Below are positions 1 to 11,755 of a stretch of 64,000 nucleotides of DNA, piece by piece. The position numbers and the translations under genes are program-made. The stretch is from Pseudorasbora parva. Its lineage: Eukaryota; Chordata; Actinopteri; Cypriniformes; Gobionidae. The stretch is taken from the NCBI RefSeq assembly GCF_024679245.1, contig NC_090174.1, positions 49,301,974 through 49,365,973 of the forward strand, given 5' to 3'. Each line of letters begins with the position of its first letter. Positions within the stretch are counted from its first letter, which is position 1. The notes under the pieces are model-generated. The model was not told where the DNA came from, ran no database searches, and saw only the letters and a list, made by a program, of their open reading frames with translations.

Positions 1-41
1 TTGTTTAGGGTGCTCAAATCCTGTGTTCTTGATTTCCTTAG

Positions 42-176
42 AGTCCAGTATGGGGAAGGCATTCATTTCATGGTGGTGAAGCCCAGTAATCTGGCAGCGT
101 GGGAAATCAAGCAAGAAGTAGTGCCTGGCTCCTCCTCCCTGTCCATGTTCTGCCAGAGGAAGGCCAGCTCCACCAA
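42..176 (+). CDS. tmem132: TMEM132-family internal coding exon (upstream exon)
   Basis: This is an internal exon of a TMEM132-like single-pass membrane protein; these are neuronal adhesion-type proteins with Ig/cohesin-like ectodomains. A pyrimidine-rich tract and TTAG acceptor end at base 41, and a strong donor, GTAAGT, begins at base 177. The reading frame is open throughout and encodes 44 full codons plus split codons at both ends, so the exon enters and leaves in phase 2. The peptide contains GIHFMVVKPSNLAAWEIKQE followed by a Cys-bearing FCQRKA segment, which matches my memory of the mid-ectodomain 'VKPS..WE(V/I)KQ' region of TMEM132 proteins. The AG at 42-43 is an alternative acceptor two bases further in, but it would break the frame relation with the next exon. 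The family call rests on recognition, not on a search. The paralogue is unresolved. Confidence 0.72.
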
Positions 177-177
177 G

Positions 178-2065
178 TAAGTACTGTTACGATGTCACTT
201 CCAGCTTATTCTACCAGATCAAGTACATATGGAGAAAATAAAAAAGCTCATTTATTTTTTATACTTTAGTATTTCAGGCATATTATACTTTTGGATGAAT
301 CCCACAAAACCTGTTAAAAACAGCAGATTACATTTCACCCAAGTTAAAAAGATAAAGATATAAAAAGATTTTTTTAAAATAAGTCTGTGGCATAATTTTA
401 ATAATCAAGCACATTTTACCTTAATTCTCATTACCATATTGTGATGATTTCATTCTCATTACTGTAAGGGGAATTTTTTTGATGTGTAACTGTGATAACA
501 TGCTATTTGATAAATGAAAATAGTAATAATAATTGTATAATTATTATAAATGTAAATACTGAAATACAGTCATTATAATCATTGTCATGGGAAAACATGC
601 TTAATTTTTGATCATTTTTTTTATGAATAATTTAATGCTCCGTCACAGAATATACGGTGCATGGTTTTAAAATTTCACACCATTTAGTGGTCTTATTGCT
701 TTTTCGTTCTGTTAATTTTTTCTGTTCCCGTTTATACCCGAGATTGGAGTGTTTGAGACTGTTGTAGAAGAAATTATTAGCTCCGAGGCTTCTTAATCTG
801 GGGTCCTATTTCAGAATCTGCCACTCACTGGCTCTTTTTCTTCCTTTGAGGAGAGAAAACTCTTCAGTGTAACAAATTCCACCTGAGTGCTTTTTAATCA
901 CTGCGCACACTCTTTGATTGATTAGGCCTTGTGTGTGCATTCGCGTCTCCGACATCGCCTCTGCTTTCTCGACCATTCAGCGATTCCTCGGCAGCCTTCT
1001 CAGCCCCACTGTCCTCCTCCTGTGCAAATTAGCTCTTCGCAGTCCCCCTCGTCTTCCCATAGCAGTCACCCTGATGACGACGCCGCTGCTGTTAGCGCCG
1101 CTCTAGGTTAGCTCCCCAGGCAGCGCGAGGAGATGGGTTAGGAGAGAGGAACCCCGGAATGGGAATTCTAATAGACGTTTCTGCGATTTATGGGAGTCGG
1201 TCCTGATATCCAAAGTATGTAGAAATCTCCCAACGGCATGCGGAGTGAGAAATTTACGACCCGAGCGTCACCCTAAAGCTGTCATCTTCGCTGGTAATTG
1301 CTCGGCTCTCGTACTCATGTGGTTTTTATACGGTGGGGAAAATTGGTTCCTGCACTTAAATGCTTCTCTGATTCAGTTGTTGCTGTGAGTCACACGCTGA
1401 CAGGAGAGATGGAGGGAGAGAAGATGAATAATAAGTGAAAAAAGAGTTGGTTTTATTAGTTTATTCTGATCACACATTCTGCTGTCGCACAAACACAGCA
1501 CCCAGTGAGAGAAGAAGGGTAAAGTTGTATTTTTGCCATTGAATTAACAGAGTGGCGACACGCCTTCCTTTTTATACCTCACTGTGTAATGGCACGTTCC
1601 ATGAACTGTACTCTTATTGTAGGTGTTACTTTTTTCCCATTTGGTGTTATTGTGAGAACTAAATCATATATAAGGCTGTTTTTTATTTTATATAAAATGT
1701 AGCTAGTTTTAAACATGTCAAATGTCTGTTTGCCCTCAAGAAGGGGATTTGAATCTTTTGGATCTCAGAGATCTCGACTGTATCCTACATCATATGATGC
1801 CATCATTGTCCACTGGGACAACGGATGGAAATTAGCCTTTGGCTACAATCCAGCATGTTTACATTCATGCATAATCATGTCTGTTCATTAACACAAACTG
1901 TCCCTAATAAATCCCTAATCTGCTGAATTGAAATTAGTTCACTGTATTAAAACACTATTTTTAATCATTCACAAATGTTTGTACCCGTTGTGTGCAGCCT
2001 TTTTTATTGTTTATTATAAGTTTATTTAAAAAAAATTTTTTGAAAGAAGCTTAAGCTCACTCTGG
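178..2065. other. AT-rich intronic sequence, no gene seen
   Basis: This stretch is AT-rich with scattered A/T runs. A more GC-balanced, pyrimidine-rich patch at about 910-1130 has two short overlapping reading frames of about 60 codons that resemble nothing I know. I see no exon-like splice pairing and no recognisable element. Confidence 0.5.
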
Positions 2066-2408
2066 TATGAAAGCTTGTTTCTGCCATGAAATAAAACTAT
2101 TTAAAAGATAATTGTGACTTTTGACTCACAATTGGAATCAGTTTATATCTCGCAATTATGAGAAAAAATACAGAATTGTTATGAAGTCATAACTGCAAGT
2201 TACAAAGTCAGAATTGCTCAATATAAACTCTCAATAGCAAGAAAAAAGTCTTTATAACTCGCAGTTGTGACTTTTCTGTGACATTTCTGTGACAGAGAAA
2301 AAAGTCAGAATTGCAAGAGGTAAACTCGCAATTGCAAGGGAAAAAAAGTGAGATAAAACGTCACAATTACCATTTTGTTTTTATTCTGTGGCAGAAACAA
2401 GCTTCCAT
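2066..2408. repeat. Foldback MITE with ~30-bp terminal inverted repeats
   Basis: The left end (2067-2096, containing AAGCTTGTTTCTGCCA) is nearly the reverse complement of the right end (2378-2407, containing TGGCAGAAACAAGCTT). The interior is built from degenerate copies of AGTCAGAATTGC-type words in both orientations, including 'CTCGCAATTG', a pattern familiar from dispersed fish repeats. No coding capacity is present. Confidence 0.75.
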
Positions 2409-2435
2409 TCTCTAGCAACATTTATGTGACGAAAA

Positions 2436-2770
2436 AAGCAGGAAAACCAGTAATATTGTGAACTAGAAACTGTTTTCTGTTTGTATTATTCCTCTGATGG
2501 CAAAGCTGAAATTTCAGCATCATTTCTCCAGTCTTCAGTGTCATGTGATCCTTCAGAAATCATTCTAAAATGCTGTTTTGGTGCTCAAGAATCATTTCTT
2601 ATTATCAGTGTTGAAAACAGTTTTGCTGCTTAATATTTTTCGGAAACCTACAATTTAAAATTGAAATAAGAAAGATATATAAAAAAAGAATATTTTTTTT
2701 ATTCAGCAAGGATGCATTAAATTGATCAACGTTTATAATGTCACAAAATATTTCTGATTTAAATAATTCC
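2436..2770 (+). repeat. Dispersed repeat family A (non-autonomous DNA-element type), copy 1
   Basis: The segment contains the motif order GATGGCAAAGCTGAA, TTTCAGCATCATTTCTCCAG, TCTTCAGTGTCATGTGATCC, TTCAGAAATCATTCTAAAAT, GTGCTCAAGAA and a final GCAAGGATGCATTAAATTGA. The same order recurs at 11571-11755, 18690-19265, 29192-29585 and 42556-42725. It is a very common cyprinid interspersed repeat, noncoding and AT-rich. Confidence 0.8.
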
Positions 2771-3206
2771 TTTTGAACTTTCTAGTCGTATAGTTTTCAC
2801 AACATTGTATAGCAGCAAAACAAAAATAATTAAATTAAATACCAATAATAATTGATAATCAGCATACCAAATCAGCATATTAGAAACATTTCCAAAGGAT
2901 CATGGGGCATTTGCCCTCAGCATTTGTACATGTTGTGAAAATAGTCCTCTGTATTAAAAACCCTCATCTGTCCCTCTTCTTTTCAGAATGGCATTTTTAA
3001 CACAATGGCGATATGGCATCAAGGATCTACAATAGTGAGATAGTTAAGCTATTAAGTCCTCTGTGTCACCCATCACGACACACTCTCTTCTCAGCTTGTA
3101 TTGTTGACTGCATTTCTTCAGAATGCTGTAATACCTTTGGATGTTTGAGGCAGGTGACCTTCAGGTCAGGCATTATCAGTCGAACTGTTAGAACCTGGAG
3201 AAATCT

Positions 3207-3209
<3 letters not shown>

Positions 3210-3250
<41 letters not shown>
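3210..3250. repeat. (GA)n microsatellite ending in a G run
   Basis: About 16 GA units are followed by nine or more G. A shorter, interrupted GA tract lies at 4031-4052. Confidence 0.95.
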
Positions 3251-3527
3251 TTGAGGGATGACAGTCTACAGAAAGGAGGAGAGAAGACTAACGCTCACTG
3301 TATTGATTTGCTGCCACACACAAGCAGGCAGAATGTATTTCCCCCGGTTGCACAGCCACAACTAATGAAAATATGGGGAAATAAAATGAGAGAGATCTAT
3401 GGGTCATTGAGAGCAGCGATAGAGAGCGAGTAGAGCACAGAAGTCTCGCACACGTTGGGCTTTGGTCGAAATATGATAATGTGAGTAAATGTGATAATGA
3501 AAACACAAGTACTTTCTCACTCACTTA

Positions 3528-3640
3528 AAGGAGTAGTTCACTCGCACTCATGTCGTTCCAAAGTGATTTTCTGTCTTCCATTGAACACAAAAGAAGTTTA
3601 GCAGAATCTCTGAGGTACTCTTTTTGAAGAAAGTGAATGC
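3528..3640 (+). repeat. Dispersed repeat family B terminus (GGAGTAGTTCAC...)
   Basis: The segment begins with TTAAAGGAGTAGTTCACTCG and continues with CTCATGTCGTTCCAAA and ACACAAAAGAAG, the terminal sequence of a fish repeat that also appears at 14716, 33259 and 48219. Just downstream, at 3713, TTAGGGCTGTCAA resembles a hAT terminal inverted repeat, but I found no partner end. Confidence 0.7.
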
Positions 3641-4248
3641 AGGACACTGTTGAGCTCCGTATACAACAAAAAAAGCACCAAAGTAATATTGCGTAGCTTC
3701 AGACTTGGAATTAGGGCTGTCAAAAGATTACATTCAACTGATACGCCTTGCTTGTAATATAGCACACAAGCCACATGGGCTAATTTTAAGGTGCTTCTAC
3801 GTCAGTGCTTCTAAACTTTGATGATACAAGTAACTGTGGTAAACTGTAGGGCAGTGAGGTGGTCAGTCTAGACATACCACATGACTAATGCATCATGTTT
3901 ATAAAAACTCTGTGTATTTATATGCTGAAGGCTACAGTCTAAGAGGGAGTGAGAGGAACAAGGTTAATAGGACAGGGGCAACAGGACACACGAGTGGCTA
4001 GTGATTCCTGCCTCCGTGTGTGTGTGTGTCAGAGAGAGAGAGAGAGCGAGAGATAATGGGTTGTGTACCAGAGTGCTCCAGTGAAGCATACTGCTGTAGA
4101 ATGGGTAACCCCTGACCCTGCAAAAGTTTACAGCTACATCTCAATGCACGCTAACCGAATGCTTTTAGACACAAGTCTAAAGCCACTCGCATTGGAAGGG
4201 GAATTAGTTACACTCTTTTGGAGTTGCTTGGTTTTGAACGTTTACTGA

Positions 4249-4800
4249 GCATGATGTGTGTCATTTCTGCGGAAAAACATTAAAAAAATAACACACTTCA
4301 CCTTTAACTTTTCAATCCTGTAACAAGTAAAAACTGGGCAGGGCAATATAACTAAAAAAAGTATATCTTATATTTTATCTATATATTATACTTTTAAAAC
4401 CCTATTTACATTTAACTAATATATTTTATTGAAATGTATCTGCATTTATGTTTAGCCAAACATTTTAACATAAAGCATGTCATGTGAAAACTTTATGGAA
4501 TAAACACACCAGATGTTGAATGAGACTTTACCAACTAACATGATGTGTGTAATTTCTGCGGAAAACTATTATTTAATTATTTTCAGCCTTTCATACACGT
4601 ATAAATAGGGTTCGGCCATATAACAAAAACTTTATATCTTATCTCTACTTGTACTTTTATTTTCAAGTCTTATTTTGTTTTTACTAATATATTTTGTTTA
4701 AATGGATTTTCATATATTTATAGAACTTTTTAAAATGGCAAGTGAATACAACCAAATGTGAAAGCAGAGTTTTTAATGGTTTATTGAAACAACAACTCAT
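4249..4800 (+). repeat. Diverged tandem duplication, ~290-bp unit, two copies
   Basis: The motif ATGATGTGTGTcATTTCTGCGG at about 4251 recurs as ATGATGTGTGTaATTTCTGC at about 4540. The following sequence keeps the same word order in both copies: a TATATCTTATaTTtTATCT segment, then a CTAATATATTTTgTTtAAATG segment. The copies differ by many substitutions and small indels, so the duplication is old. No gene is present. Confidence 0.6.
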
Positions 4801-5496
4801 TATTGTGAATTGAGAGACAAGGAGAGATTCAAATCAATCTACTGACCCATTCTTTAGGAAACATATGGCCAAATAAAGTTTGTTAAAACCACTGATTTAA
4901 ATTATTAAAATAATAATAATAAAAAAAAAAAAAATTATGAATGCTTTGTGAATGTGACATATTGACCAGTCATACAGTATAAAGCATATTTTTATTTTCT
5001 CTGCTGAGACATTTTAGCATTGAATCTTAAGGACAACATCACAATGAATATGCGACTATATAGCAATGGACATTTGTGCCTAGAGCACTTTTAAGAGGTG
5101 AATTGTGAAGATGTGTTTTTGTATGCATATGTGTACACAGGCTTTAGTATATGGAACCTTACTGTGTAAGTATGAAAATGATTACTCACTGTACTAAAAA
5201 GAAACATTTTATTTTTCTTAATATTTTTTCATTCAGGTCATTTGATTATATTTGTTGACTATACCACTCTGTGAATGATCCTAAATCAAGGGCAAATCTA
5301 CTGTGGGTTTATAAGTCTATACATAGTGTTTATATACTGTGGTCATAAATTGCTCTTTGAAACACCTTACAGCTCTCTAGGGTTAAATCACCTATTGTCC
5401 TGGTAGATTTGTGTTTGTGTGCACATGTAGGAGAGAGATGAAACATCAGTAAAGGCCCTGGGAGATCTAACACTGACTTACAGCTTTACAACTAGC

Positions 5497-5533
<37 letters not shown>

Positions 5534-6065
5534 CTGTATGCCATTTAATATTTTACTATAAAATAGCTCTACAGAGAACAGAGCACAGTGAGGCTTACAT
5601 CCACAAAGAAAGAATAATCTTACTCAGGGTTGTATATGCATTCAAGGGCCCAGAGCTCATTCAGACACACACATATACCGGTACTGTGTAATAGTGAGCT
5701 TAAAAAAATAGGTTGCATCCCAGTTTTCATATATTGTTTAATTTACAACACAGTATGTACTATGAAGTATGCAAAATAAGGAGTAGTTTGTCAAATTTTC
5801 TTAGCTCATTGAATATAATAAGTTATATCAAAGGTAACTACAAGGAGGTCTGTAATACATTCATATTAAACTAGGTCATTATGTTTTTTATTTTCCCTAT
5901 AAATCTGAAACAGTGTCTCAAAATGAGCCATTCAGGAATGTGGAGTGTGGCGTGACGTTGGAACAAGCCCCGCCCACGACTGGCACAGAATCTGCCCTAT
6001 TAGCTTAGCCCCTCCCCTGAGTTAGCTGTACACAGTCTGCCATGTTTATCTCCTCACTAGATCAT
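4801..6065. other. Intronic sequence with a (TG)n tract, no gene seen
   Basis: The region is AT-rich with an A run at 4919-4934 and a (TG)n tract at about 5500-5532. From about 5940 to 6060 it is relatively GC-rich with CCCCGCCCACG, which may be the edge of an older element. No exon or RNA gene is visible. Confidence 0.5.
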
Positions 6066-6617
6066 TTAAAGGGGTGGTTACATTCGATTTCACCTTTTTT
6101 ACTTTAGTTATTAATGTTGCTGCTTGAGCATAAACAGTATCTGCAAAGTTACAGCGCTGAAAGTTCAATGCAAATGGAAATATTGTCTTTTAAACTTAAG
6201 GCAGTTTATTGTCAACAAAAATGGCCGGTTTGGACTGAAACAAGCTGCTTCCTGGGTTGGTGACATCATAAACCCTTGCTATTAACATAAACACTGCCCC
6301 AGATGTGACTTCTGCCCGTAATGGTCTGCCCGTGGCTTTTCTGGGCAACCTGTGCTTGGCACTTGGCCAATAAAAATACATGAAACTACATTTGGCCATA
6401 TAAACAATCTAAGACCATTGCCTTTTTCGGAGGGATGGGCTTCATAGAAGCAGGAAGCTAACGAGCCGTTCATAGGACAGTGCAGACAGCGATGTGGAAT
6501 AAAGGTTAGATATAATAAAAATACGGCCTTAAAAAAAAGAGAAGTATTAAGACATGTTATACTGCGCCCCATAAACACAACCAAGCCTAGAAAAAAATCA
6601 CGGAGCCACCCCTTTAA
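6066..6617. mobile_element. MITE with TTAAAGGGGTGG terminal inverted repeats
   Basis: The left end TTAAAGGGGTGG (6066-6077) is the exact reverse complement of the right end CCACCCCTTTAA (6606-6617). The ends carry TTAA, which is compatible with a TTAA target site. The 552-bp interior has no transposase. A 114-codon frame on the - strand (6282..6626) spans the right end and resembles nothing known, so I treat it as chance. Confidence 0.75.
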
Positions 6618-6659
6618 CAGCAGCATTCAAGTAAAAAGGCTTCTAAAGTTAATTTAATC

Positions 6660-6978
6660 AAGAGCAGTGAGTTATTTTCGGTTTTTCCTTTTGTTTCAAT
6701 TCATATTAACGGCAGTTGGTGCTGTATATTACATTGCCTTCTTTTTAACTATTTCCGTATTGATTAATGATTCAGATCACCAATGTCACATGATTTCAGC
6801 AGTTTGGCAGTTTGACACGCGATCCGAATCATGAATCAATACACTGATTCATAACCGTTTGAACCTATATTTGAGGATTGAAAACAACGGAGGTCTTTTG
6901 GGTGTGGAACGACATTAGGTCATTAGGTCATTAGGTCACATGAGTCATTAATGTCATAAATTTAATTTTTGAACTAAA
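6660..6978. repeat. Family B internal fragment with a triple 8-bp repeat
   Basis: The phrases AATGTCACATGATTTCAGCA, GATTCATAACCGTTTGAA and GTGTGGAACGACATTAGG also occur in the family B elements at 33.3-33.7 kb and 48.2-48.9 kb. Here the octamer CATTAGGT is repeated three times head to tail at 6913-6936, a local slippage expansion. Confidence 0.65.
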
Positions 6979-6984
6979 CCTTTA

Positions 6985-7155
6985 AGGATACATGCACAAA
7001 AGCATGTTTTTGCTTTTATAACTCAAATGGCCATTTACAGCATGGTAGAATACATGACCTGTGGGGTATTTTGAGCTGAAATTTCAGACACATTCTAGGG
7101 ATAACTAAAACGTCTATTTTATCTTGTAAAAAGAGGCATAATAGGTCCCCTTTAA
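6985..7155 (-). repeat. Dispersed fish repeat ending in GGTCCCCTTTAAA
   Basis: Read on the - strand it starts TTTAAAGGGGACCTATTATG and contains words such as CAGCTCAAAATACCCCACAG. I recognise this as a common short interspersed DNA repeat of fish genomes. It is noncoding and sits directly beside the family B fragment. Confidence 0.65.
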
Positions 7156-7156
7156 A

Positions 7157-8475
7157 ATAGAAAACTGTTAACAAGTAAATGCAGTATTGGTGAGACAAAA
7201 ACATCTTACCAACCCCAAAGTTTATTATTTAGCAAACATTGGACAATAAAGGAGTATGTTTTCAAGACTGATAATGTATGTCCCAATAGTGGTGTAGTAA
7301 TTTAGTACACAAAATAAAATAATTGCATATTATAGATTTGCAGCCTGTTTCATTGTTAGTGCATGGAATCTGTGGGATATTGTGGGAATATAATTAGTAT
7401 TTGTGTCCAGGAGGGTTACATGCTGTTCTATTCTTAGGCCATGGATGTGCAAGAGTGTGAAAATCCCAGTAGGTGTGTGGCCGCAGATGCGTCTTCAGAA
7501 TTGAAGCTGCTGAGGGGACTATGTGTCTTATTTGTGTGTATGTGTGTGTTTGCTTAGGGGCTACATGTGAACACAGGTGTGTTTTTTTTAATAGTAAGGA
7601 CAGAGAAAGAAATACCTTTGGGCCTCCCTCTAGCACCACATCACATTCTAATGCACACAGACACATATACGCAGAACATTTTGGCTGTAAACTTCTGAAA
7701 CGCATTACTTCACTCTGCTAATTTTCCCCTAAAGTGCTTCTTCTTGGATGAATGTAAGTAAACAGCGGCTAATTTCTTCCTTGCCCCTGAGACTTTGGTT
7801 TCATACGTGACTGATTTCAGATGTGAATACCCTGAGGAAAACTGTTAATAGATTACACAAAGTAAACTGCCTCAGATCATTTAACCTCACACTTGGTTTG
7901 GCTAATCTTTAGATGGTAGAAAGATGAACTGACTGAGCTTGTAGAAGTTGTGTAGAACATTTTATGATCTTAAAACATCTGAACAATTCTGAAAAATTCT
8001 CTACCATAAAAGCATCCTCATGTGCTTGTAGTCTCCTGAAGCCGAAAGAAAGCTGTATTCACAGCATCAAGCCAGGTTTGAGGCATACAAGAAGCAGTTA
8101 TGTTTTATATATGATGCTACATTCTCCTGTACACAAATGCAAATTACATTTTTAGAGCGAAATAATGATTTATTTTTTCTCCCAGTGACATTTCACTGTG
8201 TTTGTCACATACATGTTTATTGTCTACAGAAGTCTTGCAATATAGTTTATAAATTAAAAAAGGCTTGCATTTTAAGATTTATGTTGTTGAACTGCATAAA
8301 ATAAAATAAAATAAACATTCATTTGGATGACAGTTTTACCATATTCTCATAAACTTAACGTAATGCATATTTTTCATACTTGAATGAAACGAGTACGAAA
8401 CATAAATGGGTAAGATTACTGCACTCAAAAAATCATAAATTATTTTCTTTTTAAATTTTCTTTCTGGGTTTGGAA
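7157..8475. other. Intronic sequence, no gene or element recognised
   Basis: Two overlapping opposite-strand frames at 7394-7721 (103 and 82 codons) share the same low-complexity TG/CA-rich segment and look like chance frames. The rest is AT-rich. Nothing else is supported. Confidence 0.5.
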
Positions 8476-9300
8476 CATTTACATTTATGCATTTATGCAT
8501 TTAGCAGACGCTTTTATCCAAAGCGACTTACAACTCAGGAGAACAGGAAGCGATCCGTCAAGGAGATGCAAAGAAACACAGAAAGTGCCCCAAATACCAA
8601 GATTTGTATACCGCTCAAAAACCAGAAAAGGGAAGAAGAAAAGAGAAATAGAGGAGGAAAGAGGTTTTTATTTATTTATTTATTTTTATGTAAGATTAAG
8701 TGCTCATGGAAGAGATGAGATTTTACCTGTCGTTTGAATGAAGCGAGCGATTCTGTCGTGTGTATGGAGGACGGAAGATTGTTCCACCAACCAGGAACAA
8801 TGAAAGAAAAAGTTCTAGAGAGGGATTTCATGCCTCTCTGTGATGGTACCACAAGCCTTCGCTCATTAGCTGAGCGAAGGCTTCTGGTGGGGGTGTAGAC
8901 TCGTGGGAGTGAGTCGAAGTATGCGGGTGCTGCGCTTGTGGAAGATACATAAGCAAGAGTCAGGGCTTTGAATTTGATCCGAGCAGCTAGTGGTAGCCAA
9001 TGCACTCAGATGAATAGAGGTGTGACATGAGCCATTTTAGGCTCATTGAATACAAGACGTGCCGCAGCGTTCTGGATCATTTGCAGCAGTTTGATTGCAC
9101 AAGATGGAAGTCCAGCCAGAAGCGCATTGCAATAGTCTAGAATCAAAAGTCTAGAAATGACCAGGGCTTGGACAAGAAGCTGTGTTGCATGATCCGTAAG
9201 GAACGGTCTGATTTTCCTGATGTTGGACACTTTCCTTTGACAGTGTCAAAGGCAGCAGATAGATCAAGGAGGATGAGGACTGATGATTTGGATGCAGGGC
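8476..9300 (-). mobile_element. L2-type LINE, 3' end fragment with reverse-transcriptase C-terminal remnant
   Basis: On the - strand, two frames (9230..9006 and 9005..8676) are one continuous reading frame broken by a TGA at 9008..9006. The first contains a LLILDYCNALLAGLP segment and QNAAARLVF; the second contains HWLPLAARIKFKALTLAY, SLRSANERRLVVP and WWNNLPSSI. These are typical of the region after the RT domain in L2/CR1/I-like LINEs of fish. Downstream on the same strand the sequence ends TTGTAAGTCGCTTTGGATAA...GCGTCTGCTAAATGC and short ATGCATAAATG repeats, the L2-type 3' tail. The copy is 5'-truncated and dead. The exact clade is an inference. Confidence 0.8.
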
Positions 9301-10701
9301 TTCAGTAATAATAACAACATTAATGACAGAATTTTCATTTTTGGGTGAACTAACCCTTTAACTATTTGCATTTGCTTGATTTTATATAACTAATCATATT
9401 TTAAAAATACATTTATTCAAATGGCTTAGAATCATTCTAAATCTGTTAATTGTGAAAACAATTGAATTTATTCTGTTAAAAAGTATCATAGGTAAAATGT
9501 ATGACTAACTTTTGAACAAGCTATATATTTAGTTAGATAAATGTATGAGACTGAAACAAATTAGATTAATTGATGATATAATAGCACTTATAATAAATAA
9601 ATCAATATAACTAATAATAGATTAATAGTACTATTACAGAAATATACATCACATATATACATATAATTTTTTTTGGTGTAACTGTAAAATCCAAATGAAT
9701 GGGCATTTTATATGCAATTTAAATACATACATTTTAATATTTAGGCCTAGATATTTTACTTACTTACTTAACTTTATTTATAAAAGGACCATTTACAATT
9801 TTGAACATAAATGTTTACATTCCCTGTAATGTACCCGATTTAGCTAAAAGATGATTTTTTTCTAGCTAATTTTCACCCGCAGTCCTCTTTTAAGTCACAG
9901 AGCATCAGTTTTGGATCTCAACAGCACCCATTCTCTTTTACATTCATTGTTTGGGAGAAAAAAGCAGCAACATTCTGTTAAACATCTAATTTTGTGTTTC
10001 TTTGAAGAAGGAAAATCAGTTTAGATATGCATGAGGGTGAGTAAATGACAGAATGTACATTTTTTGAGTGGACTATTCTTTTAATTGTATTCAAATCTGA
10101 CAAACCAGTGCATATTAAGTGTACTGTATGTAATCCCATGAGAAAGTTAGGTTCATTTTTTACTGTTCCTGGGCGGAAGGGCTTGAACAGGTCTGAGTAA
10201 GACCTCTTGGCTTAAATTAGGATAAGTAGAATACATATGTAATACAGAAACAGTCATTTTAGGAATTATGCTTGAGTTTGTTTATGATCCAGGCTTGGGC
10301 ACACATTTTCAAACCCTCCAGCAGATTTGTCTCAGGCTTTGGAGCTGGTAAAACTGAGCAGGATTTGTCAAAACAGGGGCCTTCAGAAGTAGCCCACTGT
10401 TCAAATAATTCATATATTACAGGGGGCTTAGGCCTGAGACACACTAGACGATTTTCAAATCTTAACCAATTTTAGTGTGGGAGACCACAGATATAAGAGC
10501 GCTTTTTTGGCATTATAATCCTTTCGGATGCACACAGTAGAAGATTTGTCTGGATCACGAGACAACACACCTGTCTATTGTAGTAATATTTCCACAGTGA
10601 GACAATATCTCACAGAGACTTGCAAGATCAAACGTGACTTGAGAAGAAAAACAAATGGGGGAAGATTGATATAGTCAGTTGGTTCTCTTGGCATAAGTTG
10701 A
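9301..10701. other. AT-rich intron with two family B ends, no gene
   Basis: The sequence TTTTGGGTGAACTAACCCTT at about 9339 and GAGGGTGAGTAAATGACAGA at about 10032 are terminal pieces of the family B type repeat. The segment 10430-10560 (GGCCTGAGACACACTAGACG onward) resembles another dispersed repeat. Otherwise the region is AT-rich with no supported gene. Confidence 0.5.
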
Positions 10702-11304
10702 TAAAGGTCCCATGGCATGGATTTTTTTGTTATTTTATAATGTTTCCTGAGGTGTACTTTTATAGTTAGTATGGTTTTTACATCAAAAAATGTCATGACA
10801 ACACAACATTGACATGAATACAGTAAGAGCTTCTGTTGAGCATGACAGCGTCATTCATTATAACGGCAGTGTGGACAAGTGTGCACTGCAGATATACGTG
10901 TGATTTACAGATCCGAACAATATAATCATTATAATCACTGACCCCAGATCAGGCGTTAATGAACACTGTTACTCACTGTTTGTGGTGGTGCTGTTGAATC
11001 CATATGGTAAAGCCTGTGCTGCTGACATCGTGACTGATAAACTGAATCAATTCTCTACTAATTCTCTGGGAGGCGAAAGCAGAGCAAGGGGCAGAAACCT
11101 TTCCTGGTATGACGCCATAACAGGAGAATTCAAGATCAGCTCGTCTGGGCTCTCATTTTCTCAAAGGCAGAGAAAGACAGCCAGAACTCGGTTTACACCA
11201 ATCAAAATTTCTAGCTACTTGGGGACAATATTGAGGCTAGGGGAACTCATATTAATGTTGAAAAACCTCATAAAATGTAAATTTCATACCATGAAACCTT
11301 TAAA
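10702..11304. mobile_element. Non-autonomous element with AAAGGTCCCATGGCATGG-type ends
   Basis: The left end AAAGGTCCCATGGCATGG is an imperfect inverted repeat of the right end CATACCATGAAACCTTT. The text after the left end (TTATTTTATAATGTTTCCTG, AGGTGTACTTTTATAGTTAG) is a very common cyprinid repeat. A long frame starting at 10982 is mostly this repeat and is not a gene. The words AGACAGCCAGAACTCGG inside recur in inverted form near 21750. Confidence 0.65.
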
Positions 11305-11570
11305 GAAAAGAATATGGGTGATCTTCGTTCTCAATACTCCACTTTCATGGCTGCCAAGTTTCAGCTATATAAGCACGCAACATCCGGTTGGCTATCACAG
11401 GTATCACATCAGTGACAGCCAGATAAAGATCGTGATATCCAGGATTTGGGATTGTGTGGGCTCTGATGTGATCAGAAGCAGTAAAATTATCGTAATGACA
11501 CCAGACAATAAAGAAGTTTTTGTACAAAAAACATTTTGCGACAAGCCTCGAATCGAATCTTTGTGCTCTC

Positions 11571-11755
11571 AAAGGCTTTATTTATTTGATAAATACAGTA
11601 AAAACTGTAAATTGTGTATTATTACAAATTAAAATAAATTAAAAATTTTTTTTTTTGAATTTTCAGCATTATTACTCCATTCTTCAATCCTTCAGCAATA
11701 ATTCTAATATGCTGATTTGGTGCTCAAGAAACATTTAAACTTTTGAGTGGTAGTG
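11571..11755 (+). repeat. Repeat family A, copy 2 (internally deleted)
   Basis: This copy has TTTATTTGATAAATACAGTA, then TTTTCAGCATTATTACTCCA, TCTAATATGCTGATTTGGTG and CTCAAGAAACATTT. It lacks the 'CAGTGTCACATGATCC' block seen in other copies, so it is a deleted copy. Confidence 0.75.

Noticed and set aside
6282..6626. 114-codon frame on the - strand
   Set aside because: It spans the terminus of the 6066..6617 MITE, so it is a shadow in repeat DNA.
10982..11632. 216-codon open frame, the longest in the window
   Set aside because: It runs through the AAAGGTCCCATGG element and into family A repeat text. The translation has no domain that I recognise and no splice context.
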